NCBI GenBank assembly: GCA_003339415.1
Contig: PDHQ01000026.1
Coordinates: forward strand, 1 to 64,000
Direction: 5' to 3'
Source of the DNA: Ophiocordyceps camponoti-saundersi (nom. inval.)
Lineage: Eukaryota > Ascomycota > Sordariomycetes > Hypocreales > Ophiocordycipitaceae
DNA length: 64,000 bases
Shown here: piece after piece, positions 11,817 through 21,533 of the stretch
Position numbering within the stretch: position 1 is the stretch's first letter
Layout: each line of letters opens with the position of its first letter
Translations under genes and position numbers: made by a program
The notes under the pieces: generated by a model
Database searches by the model: none
The model's input: the letters and a program-made list of their open reading frames with translations, nothing else
Told to the model about the DNA's origin: nothing

Positions 11817-14429
11817 CATACCTTGCACATAGATCTCGTCGTCAAAAGTCCAGATATGCAATTTCTTAATGTCGCTGACCGCAACGGTGTCTCTGCCAAA
11901 GACGGCAGCAAGAGGGACTTCCCGGGGACCGTCGGCATTGTTCCAACCCCTGTTGGGGTTATCCGCCAGGAAGATCATGGTGTCTGACAAGCCGGGAACG
12001 TGGTTGAAGGAGGCTTGGATTTAGTGGTCGGTCCCGGCCCACGCCTCGTCTACCAGCTTCATCTCGACGCTCAACTGGTCGAGCTCGAGGCATGGGGGCT
12101 TCCAGCCCCAGTCTCGGGCCTCGATGGCGGAGGACCACAGCGTGCCGTAGAAATCATCACGGGTGCCGAGCCAGATGTTGATGGGGTCCCATCTGGAGTC
12201 GATGACGGCCTTGATGGATGAGTCTGCGCAGTGGGCGGACATTTTGACACCTGTATTCGTACAATGAGCATACGAACACACACAGAGACAAAAACACACG
12301 TACTCTTCAGCTTTATCTTGTCGTTGGCCACGCTCCTCAGCTCCAGCCCTTGGAAACTGTTGATGCTGGCAGCCAAGCCGTCGCCGTTCAACCAGGCCAT
12401 CGGGATATCATGCGTGAGGTTCGATCCGCGATAACGACGTCGTTGCCGATGCGGAATGACTCGCTAGATCTGCCGAGGGACTCGCCGCGGATGACCAAGT
12501 CGATGGCATCTTTCGTCTCTGCCCAGGCCTCGTCCGCCAGCCGCATCTCTACCTCCAGATGAACCAGGTCATTGCAGGGCTTCCGGGCCTCCCAGTCCTT
12601 GGTCTGGACGCTGCCCGACCAGATTCTCCCCCACTTGTCTTCCGAACGCATCTTCTGGTTCAGGTTGTTGAACTTTTCCATGGTGATGGTGGTCCAACCG
12701 GCGCATTTGCCGATGAGTCGTAAATCTAAGGCAAACAAACATGAGTTTGCAAAACGAAGCCAGACGGAGAGATCAAGGTCAAGTACATACCTTGAACCCA
12801 TATCTCATCTCTCCCGCTCCATAGTTCGATACCCGTGATGCTCTTGATAGGGATACTACTCCTACCGAACAAGGCATGGAGATTGACAGTAGTATTCCAG
12901 TGCTTATCTCGGTCCGGGTCGACAGCGAGCCGCACCGGACTTGACGCCGTTCTGACGAACTTGCCTTCAAGGACGAGGTCGATCGGACCGTATGTACCGC
13001 CGTCAGCAACGTCTGCCACTTCCACCTCGACCTTGACCTTGCCGATGGTGCAGGCCGACGGCAGAACATGCTCGACGGTCTCGAGGAGCTTCCCGCACTC
13101 GCCTTGCCTCGATGTCTGCCGTTGTGGGAAGAGGAACCTGCGAAGACGTCGGCGGATGCCGTAGGCAGACACCAACTGAGCAGCCGCAGCCGCACACTGG
13201 GCTGCCGTAAAGGTGCCCCCCCCTCAAGGTGCTACGGAGCTGTTCGGGGATGACGACGGCAGCCCAGTCGATGGCTTGCACTTGTTCCCTCATGGCAGCT
13301 GTGTGTTTGGTTAGCCTGCCAGAATGGGAAAATGAGGCCTTTCGGGCCGGAGCATCTCACCGCTTAGTTCTGGCCTTTCCGCCACCGGGCTTTGCCTTGA
13401 ATCCTCCTGTCTTGGACAGTAGCCCATCTTCTTCTTCTTTGGTGGGAGTGGCGGTGGTGGCGCATCATCTGCGCTGCTTGTGCTGTCCGACCCTCCCTCC
13501 GGCCTCACCTCACCTTCAAAGAGGGGATATTGCGGCATCCACCCATCCGGCTGGCCGATGGACCCCATAAAGTCTCTGGCGTAGTCCAGAGGGGGCCTGT
13601 TCCTGTCCAAGGCTCGCCATGGTTCCTGACTCCACGACTCGTGATTGCGAGGAAAGCCGGCGAGCTGCGGCTGTCCAGCACTAAAGCGGGATTGGCCATA
13701 CAGCTCCGCGTCATAGTCCGGGTTCAGCGTGAATCTGTCGGAAATCGCTTCGTAGTCGGTGTTGTTGAAGTTGCCGATCATGGCCTCTTCTAAATCATCC
13801 TCCTCGCGCGGTATGTAATCCCGGGTCACCCTCCAGTAGCTATGGATTTGATTCCACCTGATGCCGCCCAGAGCAGAGAACTCGGCCGCCTCCCGCTCCG
13901 AGTAATACTGGCGGAGGGTCCCCTCCATGTTGACCATGTTTGGCGTTGCTCGGATGCGATAGACCCATCCCAAGGCTTCACCGTGATACGAGTTCCTGGC
14001 AGCGTACACTACGCCAATTCCAAACTTACATGATGTCGAGCTGTATGCAGTTTCGGGGTTGTTACATAAACCTCTTAGATGGCCGTCGATGGTGAAGGCT
14101 CGGGAGGTTGAAGGCCGGTTTCGGGGCATGAATCCGCCTGCTTGTTTGACTTGCTCCGGACTGTCCCTGTGGCCACGGTAGACCCATTCAACCGTCTCCG
14201 GCACTTGAGGCTTGAAGGCCGGGGGCAGCGTCGTCGACGTTGTTGATGGTGTCGACTGCCTCTGGTACAGGGAGACTGAGGGCGGAGATGTGGCGTGGCA
14301 GTGTCTGGGCCAGAGGAGCAGGCACAGAGCGGATAGGCAAAAGGTCCATGCAAGATGGATGGCGACGCGGGAGTGCATCATGGCAAGTGTCATGATCTGT
14401 CGACTCGAGAGACTCAAAGGCTCTATTCA

Positions 14430-15626
14430 TATGTGCATACTATCAGAATCTCAGAGGGATTCTGTCGGGATCGGGAGGTCACGTCGAACAAGGAATAAGC
14501 GGAGTGATTGACTTGTATGTGTGATAGGGTGCAGATAGGTATATGTGTATGTGAACTGATAGCTCTGCCCCCGACCCTTTGGCTCGGAGGTCTTCCTTAT
14601 ATACATAGAAATAACGGGCCTTCGAGTCAAAGGCTCTGAATAATAGAGAGGCTGGTTTTCTACCTAACCTTCTGCTAAGAGATATCGTGATGCTATTGCC
14701 CGGGAAGTTGATGGAATATATCTTGGCAACAGGGCTTTTCCGTAGGGATCCTATTATGCCTTGAGGCTGATAAGATGCGTTACTCCGCCACTATTATGCG
14801 GAGGCAGCGGAGCCCTCGTACATATTACTCATAGTCTTGTGGAGCGTAGTGGGCCCTTCCTTTCTGACAGTTAGTCAGCGCTGCCGGCCCTTCTTCTAGG
14901 GCCTGGCCTAGCCTCACAGACCTAGTCAGACACATAACACACACATCATCACCTTCATCAGCGTTGCCTATCCCTTCATACCATACATACATACATACAT
15001 ACATACATACATACATACATACATACATACATACATACATACATACATACATACATGTAGGCGCACCTGGCTGCCTGAATCGTGGGGAAAAGGGGGCGAG
15101 ATAGCCTAGCCCCCGTCTAGCCCACAACCTTCATCTCGCAACGTCTGGAGGATGAAGTTGTCTGCCTCGCCCTCATCATGACTCTGATTCATGATTCATA
15201 CATATTTAGATGCATACACACACATACAATGTTATCCGTTGCTCGACTTGCTCGCCAGACGGGCCACGGTAAGGACCAGTCGTCGGCGGCCTCTTCCCGA
15301 TAAGGAGCTCCATCACGCCGAGGTTGATAACATGACCAGGACGGCCAAGTCTGTGAGGGAGCGAATCGTAGAACAAATTGATCTCCGAATCATGTCAACC
15401 ATGGTGTCTATGTTCATCATAAAAAGACTTTGGATGCGATTTCATACGGCGCCGTTGAGTGACCGTGTTCAACTATTACCCACGTTCTGTCGATGGTATG
15501 ACACACGGTCGAGTGCCAAGGAAACATTACAGGAAGATGGAGGTTGACCCAGTCGTCGATAATATACACATAATCGAATCACTTCAACCTCCACAATGCC
15601 CTCATTACCGTACCGCAAATCGTACA
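14430..15626. other. Intergenic region between toxin-like gene and helicase
   Basis: This is the upstream region of the toxin-like gene and the downstream region of the helicase. It holds a long CATA microsatellite and no ORF I can support. Short GT/CA-rich runs occur near 14,520-14,560. Confidence 0.5.
14981..15056. repeat. (CATA)n microsatellite
   Basis: About nineteen uninterrupted CATA units. It probably varies in length between strains. Confidence 0.95.
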
Positions 15627-15826
15627 TCTTACATCCTGCCGATCCTGCCTTCTAGACCCCATCCCTCCCCGAGGCACAAGATCCCAAGGAGCAACACATT
15701 GCGACCTCTCAGGTGAGGAGGTGTCAATCCTGCCGAGGAGTCTTCCTTGGTTGTCGTCTCGGTGGCGGCTGGGACTTCCGTGCTCACGCTCGCTGGAGAG
15801 GCATCATGGTCCATGACGGCGTGACT

Positions 15827-18800
15827 CTAGGCCTCGCGTTCCCAGGCAAGAAGTGTCTTCGTCGTGGGAAGACGGAGACGCGCCGCTCTCTTCTGCATGT
15901 ACGGTATACATCGTTTCTCTTGCCTAGGTTGGCCGTTGGGAATCGATATGTCGCGCACGACATTGTCCGGTGCTGTGAGTGCGGGAAGGGGCCCACTGGG
16001 GCAACGGAACACGGCATGGTCCCGGCCACACACCACGCAGGCCATTTGGGTGTTGCATTTGGTGGCGCTATGTCCGAACAAGAGACAACGGGCGCATTGT
16101 TCTGCAAAATCAAACTTTTCGTCGTAGACGTGCACTGCATCCTGCTGTTCGTGCCATTCCAGGAGGCTGAATAGTGGTCCAAAAGTTGGCACTGCGTCTT
16201 TGTTCATGAGAATCGCTGTACCAAGTCTCGCTCTGGTCGTGGCCACCAGGAGTCGTTCGTCGTTGTTCAAGAAGCCACAAGCATCTGAACGTACCATATC
16301 GATGACCACGAATTCCGCCTGGTGGCTTTGCGAGTCATCAATGGTTCGGACGGAGATCACGTTAGCAGGGACCGACTGCGGGACAAAACGCTGGAGAAGG
16401 TCCTGGTAAATTGCGCGCTGCTGAGCGTAGGCGCAGAGAATCAGGATCTTTCCGGTGTCTTGTTGCTCTAGGCTGGGAATTCCATGATTGAATAGGAGCT
16501 GGAGGCACATTGCGACGGCGATATTTGCGTACCCTGGGTTAACGAAGCTGGTACCGACTTTCTGTTCGCTAAGATCCTTCAGATCGAGCCATATGCTATT
16601 GGTAAGAAAGGGCTTATTGGCGGGCTTATCGATGGCAAAGCGGCTAAGGCTAGCTCGAAAGGCGCGATCCCTGGCGTCCAACCTGTGGAAAATATGCATA
16701 GTGTAGTAGACGTAAGAAGCTGCCCAAGATGCGACGTCTCCGAAGCATCGGTAATTTGTCGAGAGGATCCCGTCGATAGCACCGGATGAAAAGGCGCGAC
16801 TAAGAAGACTGGTTTGACGTTGCCTAGCGAAGACTGATGGATGATCAGGCACGTCTGTTAGTAGGGAGATAGGACCGAGTTGTCTTGGGTCCCCAATAAA
16901 GATCGCTGCTGCCTGCGGGAACTTTGCTAGTGCGATCAGTGCCGATGGTTCTGTCATACGGCCAGCATCATCAATAATAATGAGATCGGCCTGCATCTTG
17001 AAGCTGCTAGCTAGTTGAGCCAGTGCGACGGGTGTCGCAATGATGAGCGCTGCCTGGTCCACAATGAGCTGCATAACGTCGAGCATCTGAGCTTTGAAGG
17101 TCGGAAGGCGCTGCTGGAATGCCTCGGGCTGGCTATCCCGAAGGGTAGCCGCTTCGAGAATATGCGCGAACGACGGATCGCTGCGGACGAGGGTCTTGGC
17201 TGTCTCAGATAGGGAGTGCGGGTGCGCGGCCAGACAGGTATCGGCATAGCGGCGGCTGCGAGATCGGAAGAGGTGATAGGCGAATCCAGCGTCGCACTGA
17301 TCAAGTTTGGCCACGCCATCGAATAAGGCGGGAACCGTGGTTGAAAATCTGACAGCGTTGGCTTTTTCAGTCAGAATCGGAAATACTCGCAGGACCAGCT
17401 TATTGGGGATCTCTCGCAGAGCGCGCTCGAGCGCGTCATCGCACAGCTGATTAGAAGGGGTTGTCCAGATAGCCCGACCATCTCGCGGCGTCACAGGTTC
17501 CTCAGCTTTACCGGGCGCGGCGCCAGGGGCTGGGGTAGGGTCGCTGTATGGGGCTTGTTCAAGTCGCGATTCGGCGTCAAGAAGATGGAGCAGCTCGTCC
17601 TCGTTCCCACGGTGGGCGGGCGCTCCCATTGATCGTGCAAGCACGTCAGGGTTGGTCGAGAATGGCTTAGGTTCCGCCATACGCTCGGCAGTTGTGCGGA
17701 AGTCCGATTTGGCGTCTTCAATCCATCCGGATTTGACAGGGGCTGACACGGCTGAGCGAGTGATATGCATACCGATAGTTGATTTGCCACTACCTGGGCA
17801 TCCCGCGATAAACGCGATGCCGGCCCGAGTGCGCTGCAGGCGTTCTAGGGCACGGGCGGCGTCGGGCCGGAACTTGCCCTCCAGCCATTCCTGGCGCAGG
17901 ACGGGGAAGGCCTCAAGCAGGTTTCGCATGGGCCCCGAGTAGTGGCGCCAAGCTGCTGAAAACTTCCACCACGACTGGATGCCCTCGAATCGCGACGGTT
18001 GGTTGAGAAGATTTATTGCCGCACACTCCGCTTGCGCTGTTGTCGCCCTAGGCTTCCAGCAAATAGTGGCCTGGATTGGCCATGCTGTCCTGGTAACAAA
18101 GTCGGCGACGGAGGTAACGTAAGGCATAGCCGGTGCCTTGACTATTGCCGGAGGTGTGTGGAAATTGGGTGGCCAATTCGTACACTTTGGCGTCTTGATT
18201 CGAAATAGAACGTGGTTCGAATGAAGACCCGCGGGCAAAGGTAGACGGCGCCCATCAAACGTGCGGGCCGCTCGTTGAGCTTCGCGTGGTCCCGGCACTC
18301 CGACTGGGGCGTGGCGATTAACTATCGTCACTCCGGTCAAGTAGATAGTTGCCTTCTCGTTTACTTCCGGTAAGAGATTGGCGGATTTCTGGGGGTCGAC
18401 CACGAGGAAATACGCCTGATGAGAGTTATCCGCCTGGGTACCGAACAGGGACACGTCGTTGTCAGGATCCGGCGTCCAACGCGAGGTGGGATCTGGGAAT
18501 AGTCGAGCGGCGAAGGCGATACTCTGGGCAGTCCTGGCTAGCGAGTCTTGGTATGCCTTTTCCTCAGCGGCTCCGGCGATAAGAGCGACATTGCGATGTT
18601 CGAGCGAAAGAAAGACATTGCTCGCGGCGGGGGTGCGGAATGACACAGGCAAACTAGGCAGGTTGATATTGGGCAGTGCAAGATCATTCGAACCGTTTCT
18701 CACGTGCTGCAAATAGACACTGAAGGGGCTGCGAGAGGCGTCGATCTGGGCAAGTGGCTGCCACTGGGCGAGACGGGTCTTCTGCTCAAGGTCTGCGATG

Positions 18801-19513
18801 TAGCACACGAAGGTGAGGGTGCCAGATTTGAGCTGGAGAAGCAGCTTGCGGACCGAGTCGGCCAGAAGGAGGAGATCCGGGTTCGGGTAACGTATGTCGG
18901 AAAAACCTCCGTCGGATGCGTCACCGACGACGTCGCCAAAGGGGATATTTGCCTGGATGCGGATAATAGAAGGTGTGAATTTAGCGATAGATGTGCTGAT
19001 ATCGTCTTCGGTGGAAATATGTTTGGATCTGGCGTGATAGGGGCTATGCCTCATGTTGCCGATATTGGCTGCTTCCATGGTAAAAATGTCCGTCACGAGT
19101 TGTGTATCGGAGGTATCGATCACGTCCACTGACGCGGGTGGTGACACCTGAGCTATAGGTAGGATAATAGTGAACAAGGTCTGCTCGAGGTTGTGGTTCC
19201 TGGCTCGGATACGGATATGAACGGATGGCACTGAAAATTCCCTCTGGGTGAAGGATACATCGGAAAAGATGCCCGCCGCTCCACCGGCTCCTAACTGACG
19301 GATGGTGATATGGTGATATGGGAGAAATTTTCCATCCACGGATAGTAGGCAGAAGTGAGTAGGATCTGGTTTGGGGCGGGTGATATCAGGTCCAGACTTG
19401 GCAAAGGCTAGCTTCAGGCGGTCGAGAGCCGAGAGGGTGCCGCCAGCTTCGGCGGAACCGGTTGCCTTGGGGGAGGCATCACGGTTGGCCGTCGCTGGGT
19501 GCGAGGCGTCCAT
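15827..19513 (-). CDS. SF1 (UPF1/DNA2-like) helicase with C-terminal zinc knuckles
   Basis: Intronless 1,228-residue protein. A large N-terminal region (about 1-560) matches nothing I recognise. The helicase core follows: Walker A AGCPGSGKST (about residue 570), Walker B LIIIDDAG (about 845), motif III GDPRQLGP (about 875), then RTIDDSQSHQAEFVVI and LLVATTRAR (about 1060-1095), equivalent to SF1 motifs V and VI. The C terminus has two CCHC-type knuckles, CARCLLFGHSATKC and CVVCGRDHAVFRC, suggesting RNA or single-stranded DNA binding. The stop is TAG; the same frame stays open for about 65 further codons (to 15629), so a CAG-to-TAG change may have trimmed the tail. It is flanked by transposon relics and has no obvious operational partner. 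The helicase fold is sure; the substrate is unknown. Confidence 0.85.
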   Translation of the reverse strand: MDASHPATANRDASPKATGSAEAGGTLSALDRLKLAFAKSGPDITRPKPDPTHFCLLSVDGKFLPYHHITIRQLGAGGAAGIFSDVSFTQREFSVPSVHIRIRARNHNLEQTLFTIILPIAQVSPPASVDVIDTSDTQLVTDIFTMEAANIGNMRHSPYHARSKHISTEDDISTSIAKFTPSIIRIQANIPFGDVVGDASDGGFSDIRYPNPDLLLLADSVRKLLLQLKSGTLTFVCYIADLEQKTRLAQWQPLAQIDASRSPFSVYLQHVRNGSNDLALPNINLPSLPVSFRTPAASNVFLSLEHRNVALIAGAAEEKAYQDSLARTAQSIAFAARLFPDPTSRWTPDPDNDVSLFGTQADNSHQAYFLVVDPQKSANLLPEVNEKATIYLTGVTIVNRHAPVGVPGPREAQRAARTFDGRRLPLPAGLHSNHVLFRIKTPKCTNWPPNFHTPPAIVKAPAMPYVTSVADFVTRTAWPIQATICWKPRATTAQAECAAINLLNQPSRFEGIQSWWKFSAAWRHYSGPMRNLLEAFPVLRQEWLEGKFRPDAARALERLQRTRAGIAFIAGCPGSGKSTIGMHITRSAVSAPVKSGWIEDAKSDFRTTAERMAEPKPFSTNPDVLARSMGAPAHRGNEDELLHLLDAESRLEQAPYSDPTPAPGAAPGKAEEPVTPRDGRAIWTTPSNQLCDDALERALREIPNKLVLRVFPILTEKANAVRFSTTVPALFDGVAKLDQCDAGFAYHLFRSRSRRYADTCLAAHPHSLSETAKTLVRSDPSFAHILEAATLRDSQPEAFQQRLPTFKAQMLDVMQLIVDQAALIIATPVALAQLASSFKMQADLIIIDDAGRMTEPSALIALAKFPQAAAIFIGDPRQLGPISLLTDVPDHPSVFARQRQTSLLSRAFSSGAIDGILSTNYRCFGDVASWAASYVYYTMHIFHRLDARDRAFRASLSRFAIDKPANKPFLTNSIWLDLKDLSEQKVGTSFVNPGYANIAVAMCLQLLFNHGIPSLEQQDTGKILILCAYAQQRAIYQDLLQRFVPQSVPANVISVRTIDDSQSHQAEFVVIDMVRSDACGFLNNDERLLVATTRARLGTAILMNKDAVPTFGPLFSLLEWHEQQDAVHVYDEKFDFAEQCARCLLFGHSATKCNTQMACVVCGRDHAVFRCPSGPLPALTAPDNVVRDISIPNGQPRQEKRCIPYMQKRAARLRLPTTKTLLAWEREA

Positions 19514-19989
19514 CTCCGGTAATGCGTGCGGATGCAGACGATGTTTGGCTCAACGGTTACGTCGACAACGAGGCATACACGTAGCGTGAAGGGAGGGGGA
19601 AAAAGAGAATCTGAAGATGTGCAGAATCGGGTGAGGGTGAAGAGGGTGAAGAAGGATATTCGGTGCGTTGGGAGATATGGGGGAGGAAAGGGTGGAAGGA
19701 AGGAGAATTAGGAAGAAATAGAAGGAAAGTGGGTCATCGCCAGCTGGCTGGGAAACGCGATGTCGGAGGCGTCGTGCGATTTCGGAGGAGAAGAATAGTT
19801 AGGTAGGTACTGTAAGGAACAATAGTACTAACAAGAACGGTCCGCTGCGTTGACGGGCGACTCCCTCTTGTGCGGTTCAGGTCCAAGGCTTGTCTCTGGC
19901 GTAATTGAGGTAACCGCGCGCCAGAACTGCTAGAGGGGAGTTGGTAGAATAACTGAAGTCGATCCAAAGATATAGTAAAGGGCCATGAT

Positions 19990-20440
19990 GCTAAGGACGA
20001 GTTGAGTAGTTCGGGGACGTCTTGACGCAGGGTTTCCTCAGGTTCCCGAATGTTGTCGTCGTATCCGAGCCAGCGTACTTCGAATTCTGCCTTATCGCCC
20101 CGGACTTTACTTCAAAGAATGCGATCGAAGATATACTTATCTTGATCGTCGCGTCGAATAGGGCCCAGTGGTTAAGATAGGCGTGTCCCTGGTAGACATA
20201 CGTAGTTCAAGGTGCTCGATCGATATCGATATCTGAGGGTTCTATTTGAAATAGGCGGAGAGTTCCACCTTATAACGTAGTGGGGAAATCTTGGCGGAGG
20301 TTTGATCCGGACCCAGCTCCTCTGGGGTGGCTTGAGGGGGGTCATCGATCTGAGGGAGTCGCGATAGTGCATCCGCCTTAACGTGCTGTGGTCCGTGTCG
20401 ATAGGCGAAGGTAAGCCGGTCTCTGTTAAGTTTTCCGGCG
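19990..20440 (-). mobile_element. Chromovirus (Ty3/Gypsy) relic: RNase H end next to a chromodomain
   Basis: On the minus strand near 20,340-20,420 the peptide YRHGPQHVKADALSRLP matches the end of a Gypsy RNase H domain (consensus YRPG..N.KADALSR). Near 20,006-20,150 a second frame reads EFEVRWLGYDDN...EPEETL, a chromodomain as found at the C terminus of chromoviral integrases. An in-frame TGA interrupts it. Integrase should separate these domains by about a kilobase, but only about 200 bases remain, so the copy has a large internal deletion. CA/TG are not depleted, so it escaped strong RIP. Confidence 0.7.
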
Positions 20441-20682
20441 ACCGGGATAGTATCTCCGATCGAGCCGGGTAAGAGATATCTGCAGATAATCGAATCGGCG
20501 TTATGCCTTACATATGCCTCTTGATCAATCTGGGTTTTTTTTGAAGCCTTAGCGATCGTGCTGGGCGAAGGCTATCCGTTTTAAGCTAAGGCCGCGTCGG
20601 CTCGTCCGACGAACGGCTACGCCCGCGATGATGTGCCTCTGTCCGAAGAAGGACTCTGTATCGCGGGAAGAACGTAAAGTAG

Positions 20683-20715
20683 AATTGCTACCATATGATG
20701 CCCTCGTCGATGCGA
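20683..20715. repeat. Hairpin motif TTGCTACCATATGATG + inverted repeat, copy 1
   Basis: TTGCTACCATATGATG runs into a 10-bp perfect stem (GATGCCCTCG / CGAGGGCATC) with a 6-base loop. The same leader followed by a different stem recurs at about 41,774-41,812. Confidence 0.55.
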
Positions 20716-21533
20716 GGGCATCGCCATAAGTGTTGGGGGTTATCACATGACCGATCCTCACGTGACCTGGTATTTGCCTCTTTTCTTCTTCCCCCTAAGC
20801 AAGACAGACTAGCTTCCTCTCTTCTACTCCGTAGTCATACCAGACTCACACAATTCGGTGTTCTTTTGCCTCATGGTGATGTCCTCACATGCCTGAGTCA
20901 TTATAACAAGGTAAAGCAATCGTGAAATGGATCATAGATGAGTAGGTAGGTAGCTAGAAGAAGGAAGCTGGTTTGCAGAAAGGGGAAGCGCATGCTGATC
21001 ACGTGAGTGGTAGTCATGTGATGTCCCCAACAACTGGAGCTTGAAGTTAGGTATCTTCAGCTTGTGAGAAGTCACTGATACCGTATACGTCGTCCAATTC
21101 AGCGCGGTCCGGGGCCCCCTCATGTCCGGGAAGCTTCAATTTATGCCGGTTCTAGTCCGCGGGCCACTCGTCGTTTATTTAGAGTACGTACATAAGCTTA
21201 TCTGTAGCTTTCGTCTGTCCTTTTCTCACTCGAAACGATGGCGGATGCATGTTTACCGGGATGAGCCGGCTTCCCTATTTCGACCTCATGCGGCACGCGA
21301 CTCAGCGAAGCCGGAGTCATGCGAATCACACCTTTAAAATCAACTCGCCTACCCATGGAGAGTATCTTTACCATGTCAAACTCTGGACGAGTTCATCCAT
21401 TTAATCTCCATTCTCAAGAGTCGTCCGTTCTGTGCTTGCCGGTCTTGTAACAGCTACGCACGCTCTCTTTCTTTCTGCCCCTCTACTTTCATTCAAGCAT
21501 ATCTTTTTTTTCAAAATCTGTATAGTATTCAAT

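Larger units (their letters stand above)
10316..14417 (-). pseudogene. Enterotoxin A-like ADP-ribosyltransferase gene, multi-exon, disrupted
   Basis: Exon 1 (14417-13361) has a hydrophobic signal segment (about residues 18-36) and a heat-labile enterotoxin A-type ADP-ribosyltransferase domain: the NAD-binding arginine in VYRGH, the SSTS motif, and EFSALGG with the catalytic Glu. The first Glu of the usual E-x-E is Ala (AAEF). A proline/lysine-rich stretch ends the exon. A GTGAGA...CACAG intron leads to three diverged modules, one per exon (13298-12791, 12725-12304, 12250-11822). A fourth module begins at 10464-10316, beyond the LTR element. Lesions: a C8 run (13216-13223) that shifts frame, a one-base shift near 12,405-12,440, an in-frame TAA (12021-12023), and loss of the 3' end in the RIP block. 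Exon 1 alone could still be made. The family ADP-ribosylates host proteins after secretion; activity here is not implied. Confidence 0.8.
19514..21533. other. Intergenic region upstream of helicase and chitinase
   Basis: Divergent upstream DNA for the helicase (left) and the chitinase (right). It contains a chromovirus relic and a hairpin motif, listed separately. The last 100 bases before the chitinase are pyrimidine-rich (TCTTTCTTTCTG), as is common near fungal transcription starts. Confidence 0.5.

Noticed and set aside
13990..14034. Possible 34-nt intron (GTAAGT...CCAG) inside the ADP-ribosyltransferase exon
   Set aside because: Too short, breaks the frame, and read-through gives the expected STS-region peptide (SSTSCKFGIGVVYAAR).
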